A stretch of DNA of 64,000 nucleotides from Zoroaster sp. YZ-2022 (Eukaryota > Echinodermata > Asteroidea > Forcipulatida > Zoroasteridae). The stretch is taken from NCBI GenBank assembly GCA_029582265.1, contig CM055816.1:23771825-23835824 (forward strand). The letters are read 5' to 3'. Positions 22,648 to 36,384 of the stretch are shown in pieces (the first letter of the stretch is position 1; each line of letters begins with the position of its first letter). A program made the position numbers and the translations under genes. A model generated the notes under the pieces. That model was given only the letters and a program-made list of their open reading frames with translations, searched no databases and was not told the origin of the DNA.

Positions 22648-24258
22648 AAGATGTTAAGACGTCACATACACTCGGAAAGCATTGAGAATACAGAGAGTTC
22701 ATGAGCCAGGGATTGAAAAATAATTTGCTGGGACTATCTGGAAGGACTAAATCTGTCATATGTTTTCTGCTTGCAAAACATCTATTAATTACAAAAAGTA
22801 TGACAGCCCTACTGAAACGGTAGCTTATTGTTAGTTTTCAAACGATTGTCGCTGTTTAATTTGAAAAAGTTTAACCTCGTTCAGTAAACCACTCATACTA
22901 CTGTTTAATGATGGCTATAACGGAAGTAGCCTAAAAAGGTTCCGCTTTTCACTGCAGTAATATAATTAAGCTAAATGGCTTATATCAAACTGCCGTTGTA
23001 CATCATGGTGTGTATGATTTCAACAAAAGAACTAACGACCGGAGTAGTCATCAATGAAGCATTGGACATTTTTCTCTATAAATTCTGTTTGTGAGGTACA
23101 TATTTCATAGTTTTATAATATAAACTTGTTTTAATGGATTAAATGATGATATTTTAGCGTTTTGATACATAACGCCCTTATTTAGGACCGTATTTTGTAA
23201 CCCTTAAATGTTGTTTTGAAGTTTTTATGTAAGGGTATTAATTTCACCCAAAATTAAAAATTTGATTAATTCAAAAGGGAATATAGATTTGGAAGATATC
23301 TATATAAATTTTCAAAAATTGAATGGAGAATAAACAATGTGTCCAAAGTATTCTTTTACCTCAGAATGAATATCTGGGTGTGCCACCCGCTCCTTCTTGT
23401 ATGTACCGCCTGCACCGTCCTGAATTCTCCCTAAGACAACAGATTACTATTTCCTTTTGTTTTATGATGATCAAACCATTGGTGGATGGCGGGGGGGGGG
23501 GGAGGGGGAGAGGGGGAGGGGGACGTGTTCCTTTATATCATCATACATGTTATTTTACCATTCATTATTTAGGCGTCCCTCCCGTTTCTTGAGTCTCAAA
23601 CCATTGGTAGATGGCAGGGGGGGGGGGGGACGTGTCCCTTTATATCATCATACAGGTTATTTTCTCATTCATTATTTAGGCGTCCCTCCCGTTTCTTGAG
23701 TCTCAAACCATTGGTGGATGGCAGGGGGGGGGGGACGTGTCCCTTTACATCATCATACATGTTATTTTACCATTCATTATTTAGGCGTCCCCCGTTTCTT
23801 GCAGTGTACCCTTCCGTTGCCGTATTCACCCCTTTCATTTATCCATCAAAGCTATTGTACACTATTGGTAATCTTAAATGAAAAGACAAGTTTGATTAGA
23901 GTTTTATATAAAGCTTGATGTAAAATATTAATAGTCAAAAAGATGATGATTGTCAAAGAACCTTGAACTATACATTTTTGAAGAACTATCCTTTTAGTTA
24001 CATCAGTCTCAGAAATTATTGTGTGGAACTGTTTGAGGTAAAAGCTTAACAGGTTAAACAAGTCTCTGGTTTCTGGTCTCCGCACGCGTCATCTCAGACA
24101 TGCGCGTCGGCATTTTTAATTGCTGGATCAAGGATCAATTGGATTTCTGCCGTGATGTGTGAACGTTTGCCCGATTTGTGAGGTCTCTCTTAGCCACCAT
24201 ACTTTGTATATGGGAAATGTGGTCTGGTTCCAATAACCGCATACATGTATTTCACTGG
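22648..24258 (+). repeat. Segmental duplication D2, copy 1
   Basis: Co-linear with 60053-62600, from GACGTCACATACACTCGGAA to ATGGGAAATGTGG. It contains the short G-rich array at 23464-23790. No gene is supported. Confidence 0.85.
23464..23790 (+). repeat. G-rich tandem array, 3 units
   Basis: Units contain TCAAACCATTGGTGGATGGC, a run of G residues, TATATCATCATACATG and CATTCATTATTTAGGCGTCC. The G runs differ in length between units. This is the short allele-like state of the array at 61078-62105. Confidence 0.9.
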
Positions 24259-24264
24259 TTGGCA

Positions 24265-24269
24265 AAAAA

Positions 24270-24336
<67 letters not shown>

Positions 24337-24338
24337 AT
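24265..24338 (+). repeat. (AAAT)n microsatellite
   Basis: About 18 AAAT units without interruption. Confidence 0.95.
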
Positions 24339-24545
24339 ATCATCAGATCCTCTTTAAAGGCACAATTAGTGGGTTTATTCGTGGATTCATGTTGTGCATT
24401 AGTTGGCAGATCGGTGTAGCCAGCGGGGAAGTTATCAGATTGTACCGTGTTTCCCCCTTTCATTTACCCTACAGCTTGGATTCACACTGTCTTCTGCTAA
24501 TACACCATTACAATCATTGAACACTCCTGGCATTCTAAAGAGAAA

Positions 24546-25150
24546 TAAATTAGAATTGCTATTTTTGGGGGTCACCAAGTAATAAACTTAAATAAACACA
24601 AAACGAATAATGCCATAGTAATTATCAAGTTTTGAATAATGTTCAGTATGATGAACGGCAACATCGTTCCCAGGATGTTCCTGTAGTTTATGTATACCTC
24701 GTACCCACTTGTCTCTCGCCCTGGGAGGGGACGGTTTCAATACACAAAAATATTGTATATGCAAATTAGGCGATAGACTGATACTGTTGTTAAATTGTGT
24801 TAGCTGCAGTGGGGAGGCCGGGACTAGGCTATTTAATTTATTTCATTAATATTTCAGTAAAATCACTCATCCAAACATTTTATGTGCTAAACAAATTCAT
24901 ATAATATATAGGCATTAATTCATAAAGGCAAAATTTGTATTTTGTTTCCTCGAAACATTAAAACAATTCAGGTTGGGACTGTCTATTATTGAATAATTTT
25001 ATCTTTTTGAGGAAACCAAAAAACAGATAAAGCTGAGCCTAATCAAGTTTCTGTCAACCAATCAGGTGATACATGGTAAATCACCATTCAGCAGTGACTT
25101 CACTTTGACCAATCAGTGCTTTACGCATGCAATCCTTTGGATCATAAACA
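24546..25150. other. Gene-free stretch upstream of the fibrinogen-domain gene
   Basis: AT-rich sequence with no repeat ends recognised. It probably contains the regulatory region of the gene starting at 25347, but no specific site could be called. Confidence 0.4.
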
Positions 25151-25154
25151 TTCA

Positions 25155-25160
25155 ATATAA
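25155..25160 (+). promoter_or_regulatory. Possible TATA element of the fibrinogen-domain gene
   Basis: ATATAA inside TTCAATATAAACACTC, about 190 bases before the start codon. The distance would fit a 5' UTR of roughly 150 bases. The background is AT-rich, so this is weak. Confidence 0.25.
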
Positions 25161-25346
25161 ACACTCATCGGTCGAAGCTGTGTTACATTTCTACATTGCG
25201 CCGTGTGCAGTATAGTCGTGTTTCAATCGAACAGTTGGTAGACCGATGATACCGAAATACTTGATTGAATAAAAACTGATAGTTCTACTTATATAATTGG
25301 ATTTATCTTGAAACGTTTTCACCCATATACAAACAATACATTTAAG

Positions 25347-26384
25347 ATGACGCAGCAAGTACTCTTGATGTGCGTACTCCATTTCAAAATGATGTTCGTG
25401 TTTATAATACCACTGATATCACAAGCGATAAGCTTGGGAAGTCAATGTGGTGGGCTTGCAAATGAATATCTCCCCGCAGATAACCGAGCACTCAAAAACT
25501 TTACGTATGCCAAGAAAACTGTACCCTATTACGTCATGTGCGGACGAGACTGTAACATGGATAAGAACTGTAAGTCATTTAACTTCTATAAATGCAATAA
25601 ACTGTGTGAGTTAAACAACTCCACAAGGGCTGAGTATCCTGAATCATTCGTTGAAGATCAAGAAAGTGTGTACTTCGATGAAAATGAAAATACACCTCTC
25701 TTCTCATTGCCTGATATCTCCTTTGCTCACAACAGAAGTTGTAAAGGGCTAATGGAGGCAGGTTACCGCACAAGTGGTGTCTACAAGATCTACCCAGACG
25801 GATTCAGCAACGGTCTCCAAGTCTATTGTGAAATGGACATTGATTGCGGCGGATGGATTGTGTTTCAGCGCAGAGAGGACGGTAATATTAACTTTTATCG
25901 TGACTGGAGTGAGTATAAGTCTGGCTTCGGTGATCTAAGCGGGGAGCATTGGTTAGGCAATGATAACTTGGTGAGTCTGACATCTGATAAATCACACGGG
26001 CCATGGGACCTCCGCATAGATCTCACAGATTGGAGTGACGATACGGCATTTGCGAAATACACGGATTTCCAGATCACTGGTGAGAAGTACACACTGAATT
26101 ATGGCGAATACGATGTGAGCAGCACTGCTCGTGACTCTCTTGAGCGGCACAAGGGAATACACTTCTCAACAAAGGATAATGACAATGATGTGGATTGGGG
26201 AAATTGTGCACAAGCCTATGAAGGAGCCTGGTGGTTTGATAACTGTCACAACTCTCACTTAAATGGTTATTATTACCCAGATGGGCAGAATCAGGGATAC
26301 AAAGGCATTACGTGGCGTGACTGGCATAACAACTTCAATCCTCTCAAAGCATCCAGCATGAAAATGCGTGAAACAGACATGTAA
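25347..26384 (+). CDS. Secreted PAN/apple and fibrinogen C-terminal domain protein
   Basis: The 345-codon frame starts at the first ATG (MTQQVLLMC). A second possible start at 25389 would give an even tighter signal peptide. Residues about 15-28 are a hydrophobic signal sequence ending LISQAIS. Residues 33-110 form a PAN/apple-like module with six cysteines and CKSFNFYKCNKLCELNN. Residues about 128-345 are a fibrinogen-related domain with GVYKIYPDG, CGGWIVFQRREDG, a calcium-site-like DNDNDVD stretch and WWFDNCHNSHLNGYYY. Such proteins are secreted carbohydrate or acetyl-group-binding lectins, often in innate recognition; the ligand cannot be read here. The gene is intronless in this window. 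The last codon and stop (ATG TAA) lie in CATGTAAGTAC, a consensus splice donor, so a spliced longer form is possible. Confidence 0.88.
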   Translation: MTQQVLLMCVLHFKMMFVFIIPLISQAISLGSQCGGLANEYLPADNRALKNFTYAKKTVPYYVMCGRDCNMDKNCKSFNFYKCNKLCELNNSTRAEYPESFVEDQESVYFDENENTPLFSLPDISFAHNRSCKGLMEAGYRTSGVYKIYPDGFSNGLQVYCEMDIDCGGWIVFQRREDGNINFYRDWSEYKSGFGDLSGEHWLGNDNLVSLTSDKSHGPWDLRIDLTDWSDDTAFAKYTDFQITGEKYTLNYGEYDVSSTARDSLERHKGIHFSTKDNDNDVDWGNCAQAYEGAWWFDNCHNSHLNGYYYPDGQNQGYKGITWRDWHNNFNPLKASSMKMRETDM

Positions 26385-26426
26385 GTACACCAATTAACAT
26401 TACTGGAAACATACTGTAAAAAACAG

Positions 26427-26432
26427 AATAAA
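26427..26432 (+). promoter_or_regulatory. Candidate polyadenylation signal
   Basis: AATAAA, repeated as AATAAAATAAAATA, 43 bases after the stop codon of the fibrinogen-domain gene. It suggests a very short 3' UTR if the frame ends at its TAA. Confidence 0.45.
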
Positions 26433-26630
26433 ATAAAATAGTTTTATTTGGCGGTTAAAAACATAAATATATGTGTTTCCCGTCTACCCGCAATCACCAA
26501 TTACATCACGCCTACCTTTATCATTTAATTATAAATAATTATAAATAAATAAAACATATGTTATTATAGGCCTTATATTTTGTGTTTAGGCCAAAAAAGG
26601 TGTGTTTTCCACCCTAATTATTTGTTTACA

Positions 26631-28881
<2,251 letters not shown>

Positions 28882-31525
28882 CACGGAATATCAATCTCTG
28901 AGAACAATCGTTGTAATTAAAAGAAAATTGCCTGTACATAACGCATTGATGTTATTAATTAGCTGTCAGAGGCCATCCACAATTTCAGACATTTTCAAAG
29001 GAGAATAATGGACGTGTTTGGCAATTTTTATCTTGAAAATGCTGAGTACTCAAATGTCGAAAATGTTGGATAGCCTCAATTAAATTAATACTGTTGAAAA
29101 ACCTTGTTCGAATCAAGTGCAATAAACTGAGTGATAGGAACTGAATACAAATGTTTTCTTTCATTTCTGAGTTTGTGTATAAACGAAGTCTTCTAAACTT
29201 GACCACGTGACCTGACAGATCAGGACAAACGGCGACAGGAGGTTTACAGAGACTATAGATAACTAACCCTCTCTCTGACATTATTGAAGGGACATCTAAC
29301 ATAAAATTACAAAGGGACACTGTTTTTAAAAAAAATCGTTTTCATTTGTAGTATTAAGTCGAAAATTTAGTGGACCAGAATAAATTTTCACAAAATGTTG
29401 GACTTGATGCTGAATAGGGAGAGGCGTTGGGTGGGGTGGGTGGAGAGGAATGGGGAGGGGTGGGAAGGAGGGGGAAGGGGGAGGGGAAAGGGAGAGGAAA
29501 GGGAAGGAAGGGGAGTTAGATGGGTAGAGTTTGGGAGGAAGGGAGGGGAGACTTCCGGGGTGGGGAGAGGAAGGGGATCAAATGTCAAGTTACCAAATAA
29601 ATATCAAGGGGCATCCTACGTCTTAGCTACTCATTTTGGGGTATTTATTTCCCCTTGATATTTCGGATTACACGGATTACACGGCATTTCCTCCACTTCC
29701 TCTCTCCCCGCCCACCCCTTTCCTCCTCTCCGTCTCCTCACAAAAAGAGGGCGCTGTTTAGATTAGGTGAACTCTTGCAGTTACACAAGATTTACCCATT
29801 CTGAAAAGCTCCCTCCTGTGTCTGTCACACCTCAAAAAGTCCAATGGAATTTCAACGTGTTTCCACATGGTCTGATCATTATATCCTTCGTGCCCCAATT
29901 TGGAACCAGCAGTGTTAAACCAGTGTTGGATTACGGCCACGATCTCTTGGCGAGGGGGCTTGGGGAGCATTTCCCCTTCCTCTAGCTACAGGGTATACAC
30001 AGTGACTTCCTAACCCCTTCCCTGACCGAGGCAGAGACAAGAGACGACCGTGATCCAGGTGAAAAGGCCGCCCTCTATCGATGAATAATTGTATTGGTCA
30101 TCTCTCGTCAAATCTTTACAGGATATATATCCCCATCCCTCATGAAGATTTGGGCTCCTGCCCGTTGTTGTAAATTTTGTTTATCCTAATTTTCAATATT
30201 CCAATGGCCACCCCTAAACGGATCTTCCTGTCCTAACCCTCCCCCATGACCCAACCCACCTCCACCTGAATAAAACAAATCATTTGGGTTTGAAACATTA
30301 AACATTATTGTTGTCAAGAAATTATGAGAAATTAGACATCATTTTGGATATTTTGAAGGAAATTTCTGAAAATGTTAATTAATGTATTTAAAAAATATCG
30401 GTTTGAAAGATTTGTAAATAATTTGGAGATTTTGGGATTTAATAATTTAAGAAAATCTTTCACTCAAAGCTACATGATCAATTTGTTTGAAAAGTAGGGA
30501 GACCAAGTCCTTTTTTAAAGTGATGGTTGGGAAGTGCCCTCCCCCTGACGGTGCGGGTTTGTCACTTTGAATGCCTGCTATAAACCTTAGAAATGCTACC
30601 AATGATTTGCTTTAACGGTACCCATTCCAGCATCGGATACGGTCGGATAGATCCAGTACAATAAGCTGAGCCACATCGGTGAGGGCGCCAATTATTACAT
30701 TATGACCTTACCTCAATGGAACCATTATTGCCCACTGTGTATTGTTTGTTCCTCACACACGTCTGCCATAGTCACGTTCCCTATCTACAGACGGTATCGT
30801 TATGATTGGAACCATCACATTGTGAGGAACCTGTCTGCTGGTTCAGTTGTACATGTGCCTCATTCTGATTCTCATAGACTTGTGTACAGGAAAGCAAAGA
30901 TGGCTGCGGTGTAATACTTAAAAACCTACTGCACCTATGTGATGGAAAGATTAGGCTTACAACGGATATGGATGTGTAAGAAATAGTAATATTTTTTAAT
31001 TTTTCAAGATGTTTTGGCTAATTGATGTTTTAATGGGTTCATATAAGCCTTGATATGGATGCAATAAAAATCCCACGTCAGAAAAGTGTTAAGCCTGCTG
31101 CTGCTGGTCGCAACTAAATCTATCAGCTAGAACAATTATGTTTCTTTTGTTTACTACTGTGGGCAATATGATCCATTATAATGTTAAAGTTTATGAATTT
31201 AAGTATGGTTAGGGATAAGCTCCATCTTATCAGTCGTTCTGACACCTTGTCCTTAAATAACTGCCTGGAAATATTACAGCTCAACAACTTTGGTTTTAAC
31301 TTAAAATTCGTCTGATGACGTTTGGTTATAAAAATACACACTGGTATGTGATATCATTTCCAGTTAAACTTACACTGCACTAATACAACTGCAAACATGT
31401 GATGGATTTTGCTTTTATTTTCAATTGTTTGTGTTTTCATTTGTATAATTGCTTATGTTTGAAAGCTATTATACAGAGCACACACAGCCCAGACTGTGTT
31501 TGGCGTCAGTGAAACCCGTTTTGAT
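28882..31525. repeat. Interspersed repeat R, copy B
   Basis: Follows copies A and C in order: ACGGAATATC, ATTGCCTGTACATAACGCAT, the minus-strand MSLCNFMLD frame (about 29120-29320), polypurine tract (29410-29580), CCACATGGTCTGATCATTAT, then on the plus strand HHIVRNLSAGSVVHVPHSD (about 30800-30880) and SARTIMFLLFTTVGN (31126-31170), and near its end CAGAGCACACACAGCCCAG. No transposase, integrase or reverse transcriptase seen. It could be a non-autonomous mobile element or a duplicated gene fragment. Confidence 0.75.
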
Positions 31526-32213
31526 AGGATCAATTCTGCCTTTATGTAAGAGCGCCCTCTTGAGTTCAGATGCATTTAAAGGGATGAAGTATAACATGTA
31601 CAAAGGTTTTTGTCCTAATGTTCTATGTACCACGTGTCTTTCTTTGAGTATGCGTTTATTACTTTGTAATAAAAAAGTGCGGTCGGCGCTTATTCGTCAC
31701 CCATGTACGTACTCTGTAAGACCGGTATTACCAATAAGTATCGACAAACGAATGCAATCCCTAACGAAAAGATATAAATACCTTACATCTATGTTTTTTA
31801 TTTGTATTACATTGCAATACAAACTAAAAACTTTATGTTTTCTACAAATTACGCTGCTCAGTCTGTCCGTGGTTATAGCTGGTACCAGCCGTCCGCGCAC
31901 AGTGAAGAGGAACAAATCTGTTATGCAAGATGACCCCATAGGGATAAGCAGATTCTTGTTCGTTACTTTAAAACAAATTGACATAGGAATAAAAATCCAG
32001 ATATTGGATAGCGAAACAAAAGCAGAAGTTTCGAACAAATACGCCTTAGTGACTATCGAACTCACAACAACAAAAATCATGGAAAAACTCGCTGAAATTT
32101 GCCAAGGCCGCGTTAGAATTGATTGCCCATTAACGAAAGCGAAAATACATGTGCCTCATTCTGATTCCCATAGACTTGTGTACAGGAAAGCAAAGATGGC
32201 TGCGGTTTATTAA
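31455..32213 (+). CDS. Unrecognised 252-residue open frame
   Basis: An open frame from the ATG at 31455 to TAA, unusually long for this AT-rich DNA. The C-terminal third lies in repeat R sequence and ends VPHSDSHRLVYRKAKMAAVY, as in the R copies near 7.7 and 48.2 kb. The stretch GIKIQILDSETKAEVSNKYA has a frame-preserving counterpart at about 7020-7070 (copy A), where upstream sequence carries a stop. The middle holds a hydrophobic segment near residues 110-145. No known domain recognised. It may be a chimera of unique sequence and repeat, or a remnant of an R-encoded protein; no promoter or splice evidence was found. Confidence 0.3.
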   Translation: MFESYYTEHTQPRLCLASVKPVLIGSILPLCKSALLSSDAFKGMKYNMYKGFCPNVLCTTCLSLSMRLLLCNKKVRSALIRHPCTYSVRPVLPISIDKRMQSLTKRYKYLTSMFFICITLQYKLKTLCFLQITLLSLSVVIAGTSRPRTVKRNKSVMQDDPIGISRFLFVTLKQIDIGIKIQILDSETKAEVSNKYALVTIELTTTKIMEKLAEICQGRVRIDCPLTKAKIHVPHSDSHRLVYRKAKMAAVY

Positions 32214-32577
32214 TTAAAGGTCTGTTACACCTATAGGATGGAAGGATTCGGTTGAGAAGATATCTTGTTGAATTTGAGAATGGTTAGTGATAAGGCCCAT
32301 CATATCAGTTATTCTGACATAGTCCTTAAAGATGGACTTCAACGGAATATATTACAGTGTTTTGATGCTGTTAGGCTTACAAGAAGTGTGTAATGATTAC
32401 TTCTATATGATTAAAATTCAAATAAAGTAATTTCTTAATGTAAAAAAAAATTCATTTTGATCAGCATTTCACTATCTAGAAAAGTCGTGTTTCGCAAAAA
32501 GCCCGAACTCATGAATAATTCATATCGTAGTTGTGACGTACAATCAAGGACTGGCATTCGCTGCTTATGCCCACATG

Positions 32578-32943
32578 TCATGAGTGTTCCCCAGCAAAGT
32601 GCATTAAAAAGCGACGTGTACGAAACGAACTCCCAGTCGTACTCACTTGCCTTCTCTCGATATTTGACGCTTTCAAAGTTGGAACAGAGCCTTGCTTCAA
32701 ACGATATTTGGTATCCAAACCAAAACTTTCTTTCACTTGACTGGAAGAATCTCTACAGTCGCCCGTAAAATGGGCTGAACAAATCAACGACCATTTTGTC
32801 AACGTGAAATCCTTTCGTGTATTGTTCACGAACTTCACCCACTCATTGGAAGCCGCCGGATTCCGCGGAAATCGGAAAAAAATAACCTCTGGATTCTTGG
32901 TGGCACTTCTTGTACATCCACCAACAGCACATGTGCTAGGCAT
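32578..32943 (-). CDS. THAP-type zinc finger protein, N-terminal exon
   Basis: It starts at an ATG and encodes MPSTCAVGGC, the usual first-cysteine pair of a THAP finger, then FFRFPRNP, a conserved Trp in NEWVKFV, ICSAHF (the C-x2-H pair) and SVPTLK, the AVPTIF-like box near residue 88. The C2CH finger is therefore complete in residues 1-90. THAP domains bind DNA and occur in transcription regulators and P-element-type transposases. The frame stops after 121 codons without a second domain, so this is either a first exon whose donor was not identified or a truncated protein. Confidence 0.75.
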   Translation of the reverse strand: MPSTCAVGGCTRSATKNPEVIFFRFPRNPAASNEWVKFVNNTRKDFTLTKWSLICSAHFTGDCRDSSSQVKESFGLDTKYRLKQGSVPTLKASNIERRQVSTTGSSFRTRRFLMHFAGEHS

Positions 32944-33479
32944 TATGCCGTCTTACACAAAATCGTCAAAACGGGGAAAAAATCATGTGTATCAGCTTCG
33001 AGCAAGTAAAATCCCCATTGCCAAACACAAAGACAAAAACGGCTTCCTTTATTTATGCCCCAGATAGTACGTCACACTTACGCTGGTTTACGTGGCCGCT
33101 GGTATTTCACCGTTCATTTCGTATTGTATTTCTATGGGCCTTTGCTGGGAACCATGAAAGCGCGCAGCCAACGGCGAGAAAAAACCACTCGCTCAGAAAT
33201 CTAAGAAGGGGGGCTATTTTTTACAATCAAAATTAAACAAAATAACGGGGAATAAAACCATCGTACTGATAATGAAATAATAACTAAACACAACATAAAC
33301 AAGACTCAGGAGACGATTTAGTGTACGAGCTCTCGTTGAAGTCCATCTTTAAGATAATCAAGCTGGCGACCGTACTTAAAGATTGACTACAACGGAATAA
33401 TGATAAGTGCATGTGTTGCTGTTTTCGTTCGAGAAATGTGTAATGATTACTAACATATTATTATTATTCAATAAAACTT

Positions 33480-33629
33480 GTTCCTTCATGCAAAAAAAAA
33501 TCAATTTGATCGGCGTTCTACGACCCAGAAAAGCCCAGTTTCACCAAAAGCCCTCAATGAAAAAAAATGAGTCTCTGGATTCTTAATACTATTTCTAGTG
33601 CATCCACCAACAACACATGAAGTCGGCAT
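33480..33629 (-). pseudogene. Truncated THAP copy in the second tandem unit
   Basis: Starts at an ATG with MPTSCVVGGCTRNSIKNPE, clearly paralogous to the first 19 codons of the THAP exon at 32943 and keeping both N-terminal cysteines. Right after NPE it jumps to sequence that in unit 1 lies downstream of the finger, so the rest of the domain is deleted. Confidence 0.7.
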
Positions 33630-34040
33630 TATATAACTGTTACACAACAACGTCGAAAAAAAGCTTCATAAAAACTTCATGCCTCTGCTGACGCATGAAA
33701 ACGCATGTATAATATACACGGAAGTAACATGGCGTCTTCTGTTTACTCTCGGGTGCTCATGGGTTATACGTCATCCCTTTTCGCTGGTTTACATGTCCGC
33801 TGGTACTACATCGTGGATTTCATAGTGGATTTTCAATGGGTCTTTGTCGGGAACCAGTGCAGGGCGGGAAATTTCAAAAATCGAAGAAGCGGGGTCTAAT
33901 TTTTTCGGTCAAATTGCAACAAAATTATAAAGAGAAAAACATGACCACAACAATAAATTGTTACCTGAACACAACATAAACAAGGTTCGATTGTCAATTT
34001 AATGTGAGAGTTCTCGTTGTAGTCCATCTTTAACCCAAAT

Positions 34041-35459
34041 GTCAATACCTTTATTTTTAAGAACAGAGGCCTAACACATACATATGTAAATCTTGTGGTG
34101 TTTTAATTTACCGATCTAATTAAAAATATCTGATCACTTCACATGCCTTGAATTTCGTCCTCGTAGGAGCATAGGTAGAAGCAAAACGATTTTCCCTCAA
34201 GGAACCTTTCTATAACATTAAAATGGATAGTATAGGATAGTATAGTTGACATCGACCTCGTGCAAGTAAACTAGACATGCATGGTCAATTTGCCATGACT
34301 TTATTGTTTTTAATTTAAAGCAATCATTGCTTGCCAGGAAGTCGTCTTATCCATGCTTTAATAGATCCTCGTCACATTGAGGCCATATTTGTCTGGTAAC
34401 CTGACAGCTAATCATAAATCACTATGAGTTTGCAAGGCACCACACTATTTAAGACAAGAGCATTAGGGAACCAAAATTGACCATCCTTGAATGAAGTTCA
34501 GTTTGTCTATGAAATGAACAAATATCCACGAAGCAAGATATTGACTGTCTTGCAGTGTTTTGTAACAAGGATCTCTTCTGCCTTTTTAAATTAGTTTTAT
34601 TTGATGTATATTAAATTTTATTTGTTGTTTTAAATGTAATTCGTCATTTTGCAGTTTTGATTCCAACTAATATAAAATAATGGATTCCTTTTGTATGCAT
34701 TTTAAATTATTCCTTTATTTTCTCCATAAAAAAAGGGGACAATATCATACACTTATGAAATATTTAATATTCAATTAATATAATTATGAATATTCATGAA
34801 GCTTGTTCAAGCAGGGACCCTATATTCATAATGTTATAGGCAAAGTAAACGTTAAACTCCCATAAGGACATGTACACAAGATAAGTAAGACAATGTTAAC
34901 CCATATTAACAAAGAATATTATTCATGTTATAAATACTTTCTTAGTAATTGAGTCTTTAGTTTATGTTTTAATTAAAATATTGAATATTTGTAAAATATT
35001 TCCACAGAATTCCACAACTTGGTGACCTTCATCGTCAATTTCTTTGAGTAAGAGTGGTTGGAGGAAATAATTAATGTTAGCCATCAAATTGCCTGGTAAA
35101 TAGTCATGTACACTTAACAACAATATTGAACATGGAGCAATAGAGTCCGGCAATTTATTTGTATAACGAAGGACGAAGGACCCTAACTGAAGAAGAGATA
35201 TATTACTTAACCAATCTGTTTTTAGAGTGTATGAAGCACAATGACTTTACAATAATTAGGAACATTTGATTATCTCTATCAACTCAAGTACCTTTTTACA
35301 ATGTACATTATGTTTTATTTCACTTATATATTTCTTACCACAGTGGGTTTTGTTTGTAACTGAATTAGTTATTAATTTTATCTTTTATTTTAGTTTTATT
35401 TGTTTATGTTTTATTATGTTTATTGTTTATTGATCATTTTAATTTTACCTTTTGAATTA
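34041..35459. other. Gene-free, with a short repeat R echo
   Basis: At 34738-34802 the sequence ATGAAATATTTAATATT-AATTAATATAATTATGAAT matches the 3' edge of R copy A (7755-7806). Nothing recognised in the rest. Confidence 0.5.
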
Positions 35460-35545
35460 CATTTTAATTCTCAGGGCCACGAGGGAGACCACGTGTTATG
35501 TGAACCTGTTACCCTGATAAAATATCAGAAATAAATAAATAAAAT
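35460..35545 (+). mobile_element. Non-LTR retrotransposon 3' tail fragment
   Basis: Contains CAGGGCCACGAGGGAGACCA, GTGAACCTGTTACCCTGATA and a terminal (AAAT)n stretch. A related copy lies in the opposite orientation at about 21940-22010. The tail and two-copy spread suggest a retroelement end; the family was not assigned. Confidence 0.5.
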
Positions 35546-35767
35546 ACAACCTGGGAAGCAGTAATCTTAGCATCACTAGAAAAGGATGCGATTTCTTGTT
35601 ATAAAATTAGATCAAAACACAATAATTTTTAGCAGGAGCACTTACGGAATATATACAGGCAGCTCTGAGATCTGTTCAAAAAGAGACATCTCTAGTTTGA
35701 CTTTGATGTATTTTAACCGAGAGATTGGTCAATGTGGTTTTGTATTTGAAGGGTTGGTGGTTAAATG

Positions 35768-36113
35768 CTGGATGAAGGTGGGGTAATGGTTGGGTGGGGG
35801 TGGGGTGAATGGTTGGGTGGGGGAGGGGTGAATGGTTGGGTGGGGGAGGGGTAATGGTTGGGTGGGGGAGGGGTGAATGGTTGGGTGGGGAGGGGTGAAT
35901 GGTTGGGTGGGGAGGGGTGAATGGTTGGGTGGGGAGGGGTGAATGGTTGGGTGGGGAGGGGTGAATGGTTGGGTGGGGGAGGGGTGAATGGTTGGGTGGG
36001 AAGGAGTGAATGGTTGGGTGGGGAGGGGTGAATGGTTGGGTGGGAAGGGTTGAATGGTTGGGTGGGGAGGGATGAATGGTTGGGTGGGGGAGGGGTGAAT
36101 GGTTGGGTGGGTA
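35768..36113 (+). repeat. 22-bp minisatellite in a TOMM70-side non-coding region
   Basis: About 15 variants of GAATGGTTGGGTGGGGAGGG in tandem, unit length 22-24. The complementary strand reads as proline-rich frames only because of the repeat. Confidence 0.95.
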
Positions 36114-36154
36114 TCAGGAGTGTGATTTGACAAAAGTACAAAATCCTGAAAAAT

Positions 36155-36384
36155 GGGTAGCGAGCCTGGGTCTCCCTTTGGTCTAGAGGACTGAGTCCCC
36201 TGAACCTCCTGTGGGTAGCAGGCCTGGGTCACCCTTTGGTCTAGAGGACTGAGTCCCCTGAACCTCCTGTGGGTAGCAGGCCTGGGTCACCCTTTGGTCT
36301 AGAGGACAAAGCCCCCTGAACCTCCTGTGGGTAGCAGGCCTGGGTCTCCCTTTGGTCTAGAGGACTGAGTCCCCTGAACCTCCT
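36155..36384 (+). repeat. 58-bp tandem repeat, 4 units
   Basis: Units start GGGTAGCAGGCCTGGGTC at 36155, 36213, 36271 and 36329 and are nearly identical. Confidence 0.95.

Larger units (their letters stand above)
32320..34040. repeat. Tandem duplication carrying a THAP exon
   Basis: Unit 1 (about 32320-33355) and unit 2 (about 33360-34040) share TGTGTAATGATTACT, an A run followed by TTTGATC, CTGGATTCTT, CGCTGGTTTAC and CTCTCGTTG-AGTCCATCTTTAA. Unit 2 is shorter because about 350 bp of THAP coding sequence are missing. Confidence 0.75.

Noticed and set aside
35729..36232. Proline/threonine-rich secreted protein on the minus strand
   Set aside because: The frame is created by a 22-bp minisatellite and several overlapping frames are open at once.
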